From contig CACMHY010000001.1 of assembly GCA_902613595.1 (NCBI GenBank), positions 806,001 to 870,000 of the forward strand: a stretch of DNA of 64,000 nucleotides, written 5' to 3'. The translations under genes and the position numbers were made by a program. This document shows positions 53,905 through 62,277 of this stretch, in pieces; within the stretch, counting starts at the first letter, position 1; each line of letters begins with the position of its first letter. The stretch comes from an uncultured Bacteroidota bacterium (GTDB taxonomy: Bacteria; Bacteroidota; Bacteroidia; Flavobacteriales; Flavobacteriaceae). The notes under the pieces are model-generated. The model did not search any database and had not been told where the DNA came from. It saw nothing but the letters and a program-made list of their open reading frames with translations.

Positions 53905-55365
53905 TTATTCTAAAGTTGGAGGTCCAGGATCAATGCGGGGTACATATTTCTTTGGGCTTTTATTTTTCCTATAATCTTCTTTTACAGCTTCAATAAGTTT
54001 TGGCTCCTTAAATAAATCCGCCATAGTCATGGACAGTGCTTTGGCTGCATAAATCATCCCTTTATGGCCAATAGACATGCCTGTGCACGCAACAACAGCC
54101 CAAGAGTGCCAAGGCCCGTCTTTAGCTGCAACTGTTGCTGACATGCGTATCACTGGAACAACTTGGCTTACATCACCAACATCTGTTGATCCTCCTGTAG
54201 CTGGAAGGGTTGGCATAAGTGGCTTATATTTTCCATCAAGACCAATTTGTGGCTTTCCTGTTTCTTTTAAAATTGTATTAGCATAAGAAACTTCTTCTTC
54301 AGTATATGAGATGTCACCTAAAGTCTCTATATTATTTTGCATTATCGCAGCCCCTGTCCTGTTGACTAGAATTTCATAGATCCCTGAAATCAATTTTGTT
54401 TCATAAGTAGTCCCGGTCATCATAGCTGCTGCTTTTGCAATATCTAAGGCTCTGTCGTAGAGAACGTTTACATGCTCTACGCTATTGCCACGTAATCGGG
54501 TCCATATTTTAGCATAATCCGGGACTACATTTACCACATCCCCTGCTGCTTCAAATTGATAATGAATTCTAGAGGTAGGTAAAATATGTTCACGATAATA
54601 ATTTAATCCCGTTGTGTATAGCTCCATCGCATCAACTGAACTTCTCCCATTCCAAGGATCCGATGAAGCATGTGAAGAACTACCATTAAATGATACTCTA
54701 AAATCAACCAAAGCCTTACTTGGTTGTGTTCCTGATTCGGTTGTGTCACCAGGATGCCAATCCATACAAACATCTAGTTTATCAAAGACCCCTTCTCTAA
54801 CCATCCAAACCTTTGCGAAAATTGTTTCTTCTGCAGGAGTCCCGTAAAATATTACTGTTCCTTTAAGATTCCCTTTTTCTATTTGTTCTTTGATTGCCAC
54901 AGCTGCACCTAAACTAGCTGTTCCATAAAGATTGTGGCCACATCCATGTCCAGCACCGCCTTTAACTCTTGCTTCTTTTGTTGGTTGCCGCTTTTGAGAT
55001 ATCCCTGCGTTTGCGTCAAACTCCCCTAAAATTCCAATAACAGGTTTTCCCGAACCATAAGAGGCCATAAAAGCTGTAGATATATCAGCAACATTTTCAG
55101 TAACCTCAAAACCATTTGCTCGCGCATAATCTATCAGAAGTTTTGATGATTTGAATTCTTCTAAAGAGGTCTCTGCAGCTTCCCAAATGCCATCACTAAT
55201 TGTGATCAAATTATTCTTCTGATCTTCAATAGAACTAATTATTTGATCTTTAATTGGTTTTAAATTTTTCTTTCTAAGAGAGATGATTTTTGATATTTCT
55301 TGGTTTTGGCCAATTGCAAAAAAGGAAACGAAAAATATCAAAAAGGAACTAACAAAATTTTTCAT
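53905..55365 (-). CDS. exported M20-family amidohydrolase (AbgB-like)
   Basis: 486 residues with a cleaved signal peptide (FLIFFVSFFAIGQ). Metal-binding motifs of the M20D/amidohydrolase family: GGAGHGCGHNLYGTASLG near 134-151, GTPAEETIFAK near 175 and SGTQPSKALVDF; MPTLPATGGSTDVGDVS near 375 carries the C-terminal Asp. It is closest in layout to AbgB-type aminoacyl-amide hydrolases, with a dimerisation insert. Here it is periplasmic and would release amino acids from N-acyl or p-aminobenzoyl-type amides; the substrate is unknown. Confidence 0.88.
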   Translation of the reverse strand: MKNFVSSFLIFFVSFFAIGQNQEISKIISLRKKNLKPIKDQIISSIEDQKNNLITISDGIWEAAETSLEEFKSSKLLIDYARANGFEVTENVADISTAFMASYGSGKPVIGILGEFDANAGISQKRQPTKEARVKGGAGHGCGHNLYGTASLGAAVAIKEQIEKGNLKGTVIFYGTPAEETIFAKVWMVREGVFDKLDVCMDWHPGDTTESGTQPSKALVDFRVSFNGSSSHASSDPWNGRSSVDAMELYTTGLNYYREHILPTSRIHYQFEAAGDVVNVVPDYAKIWTRLRGNSVEHVNVLYDRALDIAKAAAMMTGTTYETKLISGIYEILVNRTGAAIMQNNIETLGDISYTEEEVSYANTILKETGKPQIGLDGKYKPLMPTLPATGGSTDVGDVSQVVPVIRMSATVAAKDGPWHSWAVVACTGMSIGHKGMIYAAKALSMTMADLFKEPKLIEAVKEDYRKNKSPKKYVPRIDPGPPTLE

Positions 55366-55447
55366 GATAATTTTTTAAATAATTTATTTTAAAGTGAATT
55401 TATAACAAAGATTGGAATATCAATTGTAAAGTTATTTATTTTTGAGC

Positions 55448-55684
55448 ATGCTACGCCATTACTTTATTGGGATTGTGATTTTGTTAGGTGCCATTTTAGC
55501 TAACTTATTGGCTTCCAAAATACAATGCAAAAGCTGGTATGATTTACTACAGGGTTTATATCAAAACAAGTCGTATTGGAATCAAATAACATTTAAAGAC
55601 GCTTTTTGGCTAATATTTTTTTATCCTTTAATACTTGGCGTCATTGCGTATGCTGGAAATTATATTTATCAAAAATTATTTTAA
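55448..55684 (+). CDS. small two-span membrane protein, unknown
   Basis: 78 residues from the ATG at 55448 (a TTG two codons upstream is less likely). Two hydrophobic segments: FIGIVILLGAILANLLA near 6-22 and AFWLIFFYPLILGVIAYAG near 52-70, with SWYDLLQGLYQNKSYW between. I believe similar short proteins occur in other Flavobacteriia, but no function is known. The stop is followed 2 bases later by the OsmC start, so they are cotranscribed. Confidence 0.7.
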   Translation: MLRHYFIGIVILLGAILANLLASKIQCKSWYDLLQGLYQNKSYWNQITFKDAFWLIFFYPLILGVIAYAGNYIYQKLF

Positions 55685-55686
55685 TT

Positions 55687-56091
55687 ATGACAAGCATTGT
55701 AACATATGAAGGTGAACTGAGAACTAAAAGCATTCATCTAGCCTCTGAAGACTCATTTATAACGGACGCCCCAATTGATAATAATGGAAAAGGAGAAGCC
55801 TTTTCACCAACAGATACAGTCGCTAGTGCTCTAGCCTCATGTATTTTAACGATAATGGGGATTAAGGCAAAAAATCTAAATCTAAATCTTAGAGGTACTA
55901 AAGCACAGGTTAAAAAAATTATGGCCTCAGAACCTAGAAGAATTGAAGAAATTAAAATTGAAATTAACGTTAATAAGTTCTTTGACAGCAAAACTCAAAG
56001 ACTTTTAGAGCGTGCTGCACTGAACTGCCCTGTAGCTAAATCACTTCATCCAGATCTAAAGCAAAATATTACTTTTAATTGGCCGGCGTAA
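55687..56091 (+). CDS. OsmC family protein (peroxiredoxin-like)
   Basis: 134 residues from ATG 55687; the longer frame upstream is inside the previous gene. OsmC/YhfA family hallmark: two cysteines, one in ASALASCILTIMG near 50-62 and one in ALNCPVAKSLHPD near 112-124, which form the thiol-peroxidase pair reducing organic hydroperoxides. The DTVASALASC region follows AFSPTD as usual. The 3' end overlaps the convergent ABA4-like gene by 17 bases. Confidence 0.92.
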   Translation: MTSIVTYEGELRTKSIHLASEDSFITDAPIDNNGKGEAFSPTDTVASALASCILTIMGIKAKNLNLNLRGTKAQVKKIMASEPRRIEEIKIEINVNKFFDSKTQRLLERAALNCPVAKSLHPDLKQNITFNWPA

Positions 56092-56506
56092 AATATTTTA
56101 CGCCAAAATAGATAATACTATAAAACAAAATTCCTACTGGTCCTAACATGAAAGTAGCAAGAAGAGGTAGAATAACTAGATAGTGTTTAATTTTATGTTT
56201 CTTGCTATGTCTTATAATCCAGGAACCAACCCAAAAATCAAAAGCTAGATAATGGAGCCACCCTGCTGCTGCTGACTCAGGTGAAGCGTTTCTAAATAAA
56301 GTAACTATCCCCTCCAAAGAGGAAAAATCAGCGTCTGAAATACCTCCTGAAATAAAAATGAAATAAGTATAAAAAAAGCTAATTACAAGTGGGACCCAAG
56401 GGTATGTAATAAGATGATTAGATATTTTACTATTTGGAAAAATAATAATTGATCCCCAAACTAACAGAATACAAGTGTTACAGAAGTTAAAAAGTAGAAC
56501 TGTCAT
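56075..56506 (-). CDS. ABA4-like family protein (DUF4281)
   Basis: 143 residues from the ATG at 56506; a TTG at 56533 would add nine residues unlike the family. Four hydrophobic segments. The conserved block ASPESAAAGWLHYLAFDFWVGSWIIR near 72-97 identifies the ABA4-like/DUF4281 family. Plant ABA4 acts in neoxanthin formation; the bacterial role is unknown, possibly carotenoid-related. It overlaps osmC tail-to-tail by 17 bases. Confidence 0.87.
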   Translation of the reverse strand: MTVLLFNFCNTCILLVWGSIIIFPNSKISNHLITYPWVPLVISFFYTYFIFISGGISDADFSSLEGIVTLFRNASPESAAAGWLHYLAFDFWVGSWIIRHSKKHKIKHYLVILPLLATFMLGPVGILFYSIIYFGVKYFTPAN

Positions 56507-56564
56507 AAATTTAAAATTAATAGCATTTACCAAAATAGTATTTTTAAATTAGTCTGAGATTATT

Positions 56565-57014
56565 ATGCTTTTATTCAAAAACATTAAAGGGGATAAGTTA
56601 GATCCCGTACAGCACACCATTGAAGTTCTTAAAAATTATCCTTATGCAGAGATTCATATAGGTACAGATTCACAAAATATTAACAAACAGACTCATTACA
56701 CAACCGTTATAGCATATCGTTTAGGAACAAGAGGTGTACACTACATTTTTAATAAATCCAATAGAAAATTAATCACTGATATGTGGACTCGCCTTTGGAA
56801 AGAAGCAGAGTTGAGTATTGATGTCGCCGAGTGGCTAACTCAAAAAATTACCCTTAAAGTAGAGATTGATATGGACTACAATAGTGATGAAAGTTTCAAA
56901 TCTCATAAGTTAATTTCAGCAGCCCAAGGTTGGGCAAATTCTCTAGGCTATAAAGTAAATATTAAGCCCAACAATCAAATAGCAACTCGTGCTGCAGACT
57001 ACCATTGCAAATAA
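56565..57014 (+). CDS. ribonuclease H-like YkuK family protein (DUF458)
   Basis: 149 residues with an RNase H-like fold signature: AEIHIGTDSQ near 29-38 (first acidic strand), THYTTVIAYRLG, LKVEIDMDYN near 98-107 and KPNNQIATRAADYHCK at the end, typical of DUF458. The acidic residues Asp35, Glu101, Asp103 and Asp140-like positions fit a metal site, but activity is unproven. It is divergent from the ABA4-like gene and convergent with the CAP gene. Confidence 0.85.
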   Translation: MLLFKNIKGDKLDPVQHTIEVLKNYPYAEIHIGTDSQNINKQTHYTTVIAYRLGTRGVHYIFNKSNRKLITDMWTRLWKEAELSIDVAEWLTQKITLKVEIDMDYNSDESFKSHKLISAAQGWANSLGYKVNIKPNNQIATRAADYHCK

Positions 57015-57015
57015 A

Positions 57016-57576
57016 TTAAGGTACACGAAAAACTTGAGTAAAATAGGCTATACTATCATTTGTAAAAGCAACTCCAACTCCTAACTGATCAAATTCTCCA
57101 ATCATATTTGCATAGTGGCCAGGAGAATTTCTCCACCCTTCAACTACGCACTCTGAAATTGATTCCGCAGACCTAGTATTACCACAATTTAAAACATTTT
57201 CATGCCAAGGAACTTGTGCAATATTTTCAGCTATTCTTCTCCACTCAAAATTTAAATCATCAGCACGTTGAGAGGGCGATTTCCCTTGATGATCAACATG
57301 ATCATAAAAATTGTGTACTACCATGTTGTCGCTATGAAGCTGCGCTAATTGGTCCATATCATCATTTTGAGTCAATTCAGAAAGTCCTCGGCTAGTTCGA
57401 ATGGTATTAGTTTTTTCAAAAATCTTTTGGGTAATTATTTGCTGAAGGCTTGAATCAATTTCTGAATTAAGGTCTACATTATCAGCTGCAGTTGAAATAG
57501 AATCGTTTTCACAACCAATATGTAAACTTAGTAATAGAAAAAAAGATATTTGCTGAATTATTCTTAGACAAAGCAT
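57016..57576 (-). CDS. CAP (SCP/PR-1) domain-containing exported protein
   Basis: 186 residues. N-terminal hydrophobic segment ending LLSLHIGC, a possible though imperfect lipobox. The CAP domain shows HSDNMVVHNFYDH near 91-103, RRIAENIAQVPW near 123-134 and GWRNSPGHYANMIGEFDQLGVGVA near 155-178, with the conserved His, Glu and His residues. CAP proteins are extracytoplasmic; functions are diverse and unproven in Bacteroidota. It diverges from the dehydrogenase at 57643. Confidence 0.88.
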   Translation of the reverse strand: MLCLRIIQQISFFLLLSLHIGCENDSISTAADNVDLNSEIDSSLQQIITQKIFEKTNTIRTSRGLSELTQNDDMDQLAQLHSDNMVVHNFYDHVDHQGKSPSQRADDLNFEWRRIAENIAQVPWHENVLNCGNTRSAESISECVVEGWRNSPGHYANMIGEFDQLGVGVAFTNDSIAYFTQVFRVP

Positions 57577-57642
57577 TTGTATTTGTTTTGCCTAAAAATA
57601 CAAATTCTAACTATCTTTAAATGGCTACTTAAATCTCAATTT

Positions 57643-58563
57643 ATGCATTTTGCTATCATTGCGCCTCCTACACCTACGAAAAATTGGAAAGAGAATTTTC
57701 AAAAAATTGCTCCTCACATAAATCTTGAAATAGGATTAGAACCAAACCATCCTGAGCAGGTAGTTTGCGCGATGGTATGGAATCAACCTAAAGGAGCTTT
57801 AAAACTTTTTAAAAATTTAAAACTGATTTTTGCAATGGGGGCTGGTGTAGACCACATTTTAAAAGATGAAACTATTCCAAAGCATATTCCTATATGCAGA
57901 GTTATCGATTATCAAATGGCTTTTTCGATGAGTAATTATATTTTGATGGCGGTTTTAAATTACCACCGTTCATTTTACGAATTCCAAGATGCACAATCCA
58001 AAAAGCGTTGGTCTCAATTTGAGTTCATTGAGCGCCCTGTAAGAGTTGGTGTTTTAGGAATTGGGCATTTAGGTATGGATGCAGCAAAAAAAATTCATCA
58101 CATGGGCTTCCCTGTTTTTGGATATTCAAATAGTCAAAAAAAAGCTGATTTTAAAACCTACTATGGAGATCAATTTGATCAATTTTTAGAACAAATTAAT
58201 GTTCTTGTATGCACTGTCCCGTACACACCCAAGACGCATGGGCTTTTGAACTATAAACTTTTTAAAAAATTTAAATCTCCTACTTATCTCATTAATGTTT
58301 CAAGAGGAAATGTTCAGGTCGAAAAAGATATAATTAAAGCTATAGACGAAGGCCTATTGACAGGTGCATTCCTTGATGTTTTTGAACAAGAGCCTCTGCC
58401 TAAATCAAGTCCCCTTTGGAGTCACAAAAAAGTAAAAATCACACCCCACGTAGCAAGCTTAACCTATCCCGAAGAAAGCGTTAAACAAGTCTTAAATTGT
58501 TATGACCGCCTCACAAAAGGACAACCACTTCTAAAACAGGTTAGTCGAGAAAAAATGTATTAA
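57643..58563 (+). CDS. D-2-hydroxyacid dehydrogenase, glyoxylate/hydroxypyruvate reductase A-like
   Basis: 306 residues from ATG 57643 (MHFAIIAPPTPTKNW); the frame extends upstream but the added residues are not family-like. NAD motif VGVLGIGHLGMDAAKK near 137-152, VCTVPYTPKTHGLLN, LINVSRGNVQVEKD near 215 with the catalytic Arg, DVFEQEPLP, and the catalytic His in ITPHVASLTYPE. It would reduce glyoxylate or hydroxypyruvate. The final bases overlap the convergent DgcN-like gene. Confidence 0.88.
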   Translation: MHFAIIAPPTPTKNWKENFQKIAPHINLEIGLEPNHPEQVVCAMVWNQPKGALKLFKNLKLIFAMGAGVDHILKDETIPKHIPICRVIDYQMAFSMSNYILMAVLNYHRSFYEFQDAQSKKRWSQFEFIERPVRVGVLGIGHLGMDAAKKIHHMGFPVFGYSNSQKKADFKTYYGDQFDQFLEQINVLVCTVPYTPKTHGLLNYKLFKKFKSPTYLINVSRGNVQVEKDIIKAIDEGLLTGAFLDVFEQEPLPKSSPLWSHKKVKITPHVASLTYPEESVKQVLNCYDRLTKGQPLLKQVSREKMY

Positions 58564-59597
58564 TCTTTTAAAAGGACTTTTAAAATTTCATTAACGCCAA
58601 ATCTAACTGGATCAGTAACAGGAATACCTGTTTTTTTCGATAAATTCTTTATGTAAGATTCTCCTTCCCCTTGACTAAGCATGGATGTATTTGCACAAAT
58701 GCCAATAACTTTCGCATTAGGATAAACTCCAAAGACCGAGGCAAGAGATTCATTTAAAGCTATGAACTTTTTTAAATCTGGAATTTTAATATTTTCTGGA
58801 CTGCGCAATACTTTTTTATCCGCTCTTAAACAAAGAACTAAATGAGTAGGGCAACTACCTCGCATAAGAGGTAATGTCGCAGAACTTCCAGGATGTAATA
58901 TAGACCCTTGACCTTCAATAATTATTACGTCTTTCTCTGCCTGTTCAACAACTACTTTTTCAACAGCACCACATGCATGATCAATCTTGAAGGCATCAAG
59001 AGGTATTCCATTACCTGTCAAAGTAATTCCAATTTGCCCTGTAGCAACAAAACCTACATTTATATCCCTCTTTTTTAGGTCTTCATAAAATTCAAGGGCC
59101 GAAGTCATTTTCCCTACTGCCATATCGGTTCCTATAAAAAGAACTCTTTTATTAGAAAGTGAAGCAGCTTTTCCTGTTGCTATTGCAGGAGTAAATTGAG
59201 GTAACCTCACATCCCATATCCATTGATCTTTACTTTTGATTTTTTTTTGCCATTTAGGACTTAACAAATCATGAAGGCCATTGACTATACTTAACCCAGC
59301 TTCAAGTGCCTTTTCAATAATAGGGTTCCAAGACTTTGGAATTCTTCCTCCAGATGGTGCTATGCCAAGAATTAAAACCTCTGCCCCATGGTCGATAACA
59401 TCTTGAAGATTTCCGTAAATTTTAATATCCCTAGAAATATTAATAAACTCTTTCATAGCTCTACCTTCAAAGGCTTTGTCAACAACACCAACTATTGGAT
59501 TTTTTAAATAACGAACAACACCCATACCCATTTTCCCATAGTCACTATCGATGTGACCTTCCATGTAGACGGCAACTTTTGAATTGGAATCAAGCAT
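58560..59597 (-). CDS. DUF1611 protein, DgcN (D-glutamate N-acetyltransferase) family
   Basis: 345 residues. An N-terminal Rossmann-like domain (GVVRYLKNPIVGVVD near 24-38; VLILGIAPSGGRIP near 74-87) and a C-terminal P-loop-like domain (LFIGTDMAVGKMTSALEFY near 155-173; IIIEGQGSILHPG near 227-239). DUF1611 includes DgcN, reported to acetylate D-glutamate, with DgcA then racemising N-acetyl-D-glutamate. The DgcA-like gene is immediately upstream and overlaps by 8 bases, matching that gene pair. Older annotations call such proteins NAD-dependent epimerases. Confidence 0.8.
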   Translation of the reverse strand: MLDSNSKVAVYMEGHIDSDYGKMGMGVVRYLKNPIVGVVDKAFEGRAMKEFINISRDIKIYGNLQDVIDHGAEVLILGIAPSGGRIPKSWNPIIEKALEAGLSIVNGLHDLLSPKWQKKIKSKDQWIWDVRLPQFTPAIATGKAASLSNKRVLFIGTDMAVGKMTSALEFYEDLKKRDINVGFVATGQIGITLTGNGIPLDAFKIDHACGAVEKVVVEQAEKDVIIIEGQGSILHPGSSATLPLMRGSCPTHLVLCLRADKKVLRSPENIKIPDLKKFIALNESLASVFGVYPNAKVIGICANTSMLSQGEGESYIKNLSKKTGIPVTDPVRFGVNEILKVLLKD

Positions 59598-60639
59598 AAA
59601 ACTCTTTTTTCAATTCACCCCCATGTCCAGGAATGTCTGGAGGCAAAGTAACCCCATCAACCAGTGGAGCTCCAGTGGAAGGGTCAGGTGCCAAATTATA
59701 ATGAGAATCAAGATCGATATGGTCAATACCTCCACTTAGTGCAGCTGCAGCTGCAATTGATACTGAAGATTCACTCATACAACCAATCATTGTTTTTAAT
59801 TTATATTTTCTTGCAGTTTTAATAATTTTAAGTGCCTCTGTTATGCCCCCACACTTCATTAATTTCATATTTACCCCATCAACACAGTGAGCAAAACTAG
59901 AAATGTTTTCTGAAAAACGACAGGTCTCATCAAGATAAATAGGAACAGGTCTATTTTCATAAAGTTCCTCTAAATTAAATTCTTCTCCTTCTTTAAGGGG
60001 TTGCTCTACATAATCCACTCCTCTGTCGGCTAGCCACTGCATCATATGTTTAGCATCAGCAATATTCCAACCTCCATTCGCGTCTACACGAATCTTTACA
60101 TTGTAATTTTTTGTGCTTTTAACTACCTGCTCAAACATTGATTTATCAGCTTGAATTCCATCAACAGATCCCAATTTAATTTTTAAAGACTTCACTGTTG
60201 TACCCTCAAGTAGAATTGGAATTCTTTTTTTAACTACCTCAGGGGGATTAATTCCAATGGTAACAGATGTAGGTGTTTTGGGTCTTGGAAAACCTAAAAG
60301 TTTATATAATGGTAAACCTTCTTTTTTAGCTTGCCAATCCCAAAGTGCAGTGTCTAAACCAACGTAGGCGCATGGAGGTATTTTCAACTCTCTTGAACGA
60401 TCATAAAGCTCTTGAATAGAGAAATTATTAATACCTGTTGAAATAAACTTTTCAAGTGCCTGTTTCACTTTCATTACACTTTCAGCTCCTTCTGACTTCC
60501 CAGGTGCAGCTTCTCCCCACCCTGTAATACCCTCTTTATCATATTTTACAAAAAGGTTTTCTGAATCCGAACGAACCCCCCTGCTTATTGCTAAAGGAAA
60601 TCTTTTTTTTAATCGTACTTTATAAAAAGTAATATTCAT
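59590..60639 (-). CDS. enolase-superfamily epimerase (dipeptide epimerase / DgcA-like)
   Basis: 349 residues of the MLE/dipeptide-epimerase subgroup. Catalytic features: LKIKLGS near 165 (KxK base), RVDANGGW near 192, YVEQPLKEGE, YLDETCRF near 245 (Asp, Glu, Asp/Glu metal ligands) and NMKLMKCGGITEA near 270 (second Lys base). It could epimerise L-Ala-D/L-Glu from peptidoglycan turnover, as YcjG does, or N-acetyl-D-glutamate, as DgcA does. Coupling with the DUF1611 gene favours the second. Confidence 0.85.
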   Translation of the reverse strand: MNITFYKVRLKKRFPLAISRGVRSDSENLFVKYDKEGITGWGEAAPGKSEGAESVMKVKQALEKFISTGINNFSIQELYDRSRELKIPPCAYVGLDTALWDWQAKKEGLPLYKLLGFPRPKTPTSVTIGINPPEVVKKRIPILLEGTTVKSLKIKLGSVDGIQADKSMFEQVVKSTKNYNVKIRVDANGGWNIADAKHMMQWLADRGVDYVEQPLKEGEEFNLEELYENRPVPIYLDETCRFSENISSFAHCVDGVNMKLMKCGGITEALKIIKTARKYKLKTMIGCMSESSVSIAAAAALSGGIDHIDLDSHYNLAPDPSTGAPLVDGVTLPPDIPGHGGELKKEFYA

Positions 60640-60674
60640 AAGTTAACAAGGGTATTCAACCAGCTTAAAATTAT

Positions 60675-62273
60675 TTATTCAGTTTTTATTTCTTGGAGTT
60701 TGAATTTTTTCAAACTTGACCCTGAGCCTAAACAGTTTAAAGATAATGTTTCATAAGGCGAATTAGAAAAGAAAATCTCGGTCATTACTGAAATCCCATC
60801 ATCATAAAATAATTCTATTGAGGACTTATCTAAAATAAATTCCATTTTTAGGTTTCCATCTTTTTTTATGCGCGGAGCAATTGAAGGTTTTAGCGCAAAG
60901 TTTTTAGAGAAATTAATATTGCCAGTCCTACTTCTGTCAACAAAAAATAATTTTTCTTTATGGTCATAGCCAAAACTTAAAGAATCTCCATTCCTATTAG
61001 AAAGAAGGAAGTTATACTTCGTTTCATTCATATTTTGAATCTCAAGTTCAACCTTTGCAGATGAAAAATCTATCTCATTTTCAGAAATTAGAATATTATT
61101 TTTGTTTAAATCAATTTTCTCTTTTTTGATAGTTTGGGTTGTATATTTTTCAAAAGAGTTAATGTTTTTTGATCGCAAACGATAGAGCCCTTTTTTTGAT
61201 TTGAATAATTCGAGCTCTCGTGGAAGCGTCATTGCACTTCTCCAAGTTGTTGTAGGAACGATCCCTGCATATTGCCAGTTAGACATCCAGCCTTGAAATA
61301 GTACCCCTTTTTTTTTGCTTTTCCAATTAGAATATGTAACTCCAGCATAATTATCTTTCCCGAAATCAGTCCAAAAATTATGATTGATTTTCATTTGTTT
61401 TTCAAAATAGGGATCAACAAAAAAGTTTGTTCCGTCAAAGTCACCAATAAAATATTGTGTTGCACTCCCCCCATTTGGTCCACCAGGATTAATGCTGACT
61501 AAGTGAACCCACTTCGTCTCCTTTGAACCTTCAACTGGAAGCTCAAAAAAATCTGGACACTCCCAAACTCCTTTATGGTTTCCAATCCCTTTTCCAAAAG
61601 ATGATAAATAGCTCCAATTTTTTAAATCTTTAGATTCATAAAATTGTGTTTGTTGTCCAGCTGCCAGAGTAAGTACCCATTTATTTTGTCTTTCATACCA
61701 AAAGACTTTAGGATCGCGAAAATCGACCATTCCTGGGTTTTTAATCACGGGATTTTGATTGTATTTAGTCCAGGTCTGCCCTTCATCTAAAGAATATGCA
61801 ATACTTTGATTTTGAAATTTTTTTGATCCATTTTTTTCTTCTCCCGAATTATGATTTGTATAAATAGCAACTATTGGTGGGTTTTGTTTTGTGCCAAAAC
61901 CAGAAGTATTTTTAAGATCTACAACGGCACTTCCTGAAAAAATTGTTCCAAGATCATCTGGAAAGAGTGCTATAGGCTGCTGTTCCCATGAAACTAAATC
62001 CTCACTTATAGCATGACCCCAATGCATGGGTCCCCAGACATTTGCATTTGGGTTATGCTGGAAGTAAAGGTGATATTTCCCTTTGTAATAAAACATTCCA
62101 TTAGGGTCATTCATCCAGTTTTCCCTTGGTGAAAAGTGTATTTGAGGGCGATATTTTATTTCATCTTGGTTTTTTTGGTTCATGGAAATTTTATCTGATG
62201 ATTTTTTAAAATTATTGCAAGCTGAAAAAATAAAAAAAGTTAAAACTAGTATTAGGTTTTGTCTATGGATCAT
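60675..62273 (-). CDS. glycoside hydrolase family 32 (fructan/sucrose hydrolase) lipoprotein
   Basis: 532 residues. Lipoprotein signal ending FFIFSAC (Cys19). GH32 core: NWMNDPNGMFYYKGKYH near 52-68 (nucleophile Asp), FSGSAVVD, FRDPKVFWY near 185 (transition-state Asp) and WECPDFFEL near 238 (acid/base Glu). A C-terminal beta-sandwich is present. Substrate could be levan, inulin or sucrose. It starts 4 bases after the sugar porter stop, forming a two-gene unit; no SusC/SusD or fructokinase lies in the window. Confidence 0.93.
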   Translation of the reverse strand: MIHRQNLILVLTFFIFSACNNFKKSSDKISMNQKNQDEIKYRPQIHFSPRENWMNDPNGMFYYKGKYHLYFQHNPNANVWGPMHWGHAISEDLVSWEQQPIALFPDDLGTIFSGSAVVDLKNTSGFGTKQNPPIVAIYTNHNSGEEKNGSKKFQNQSIAYSLDEGQTWTKYNQNPVIKNPGMVDFRDPKVFWYERQNKWVLTLAAGQQTQFYESKDLKNWSYLSSFGKGIGNHKGVWECPDFFELPVEGSKETKWVHLVSINPGGPNGGSATQYFIGDFDGTNFFVDPYFEKQMKINHNFWTDFGKDNYAGVTYSNWKSKKKGVLFQGWMSNWQYAGIVPTTTWRSAMTLPRELELFKSKKGLYRLRSKNINSFEKYTTQTIKKEKIDLNKNNILISENEIDFSSAKVELEIQNMNETKYNFLLSNRNGDSLSFGYDHKEKLFFVDRSRTGNINFSKNFALKPSIAPRIKKDGNLKMEFILDKSSIELFYDDGISVMTEIFFSNSPYETLSLNCLGSGSSLKKFKLQEIKTE

Positions 62274-62277
62274 TTTT

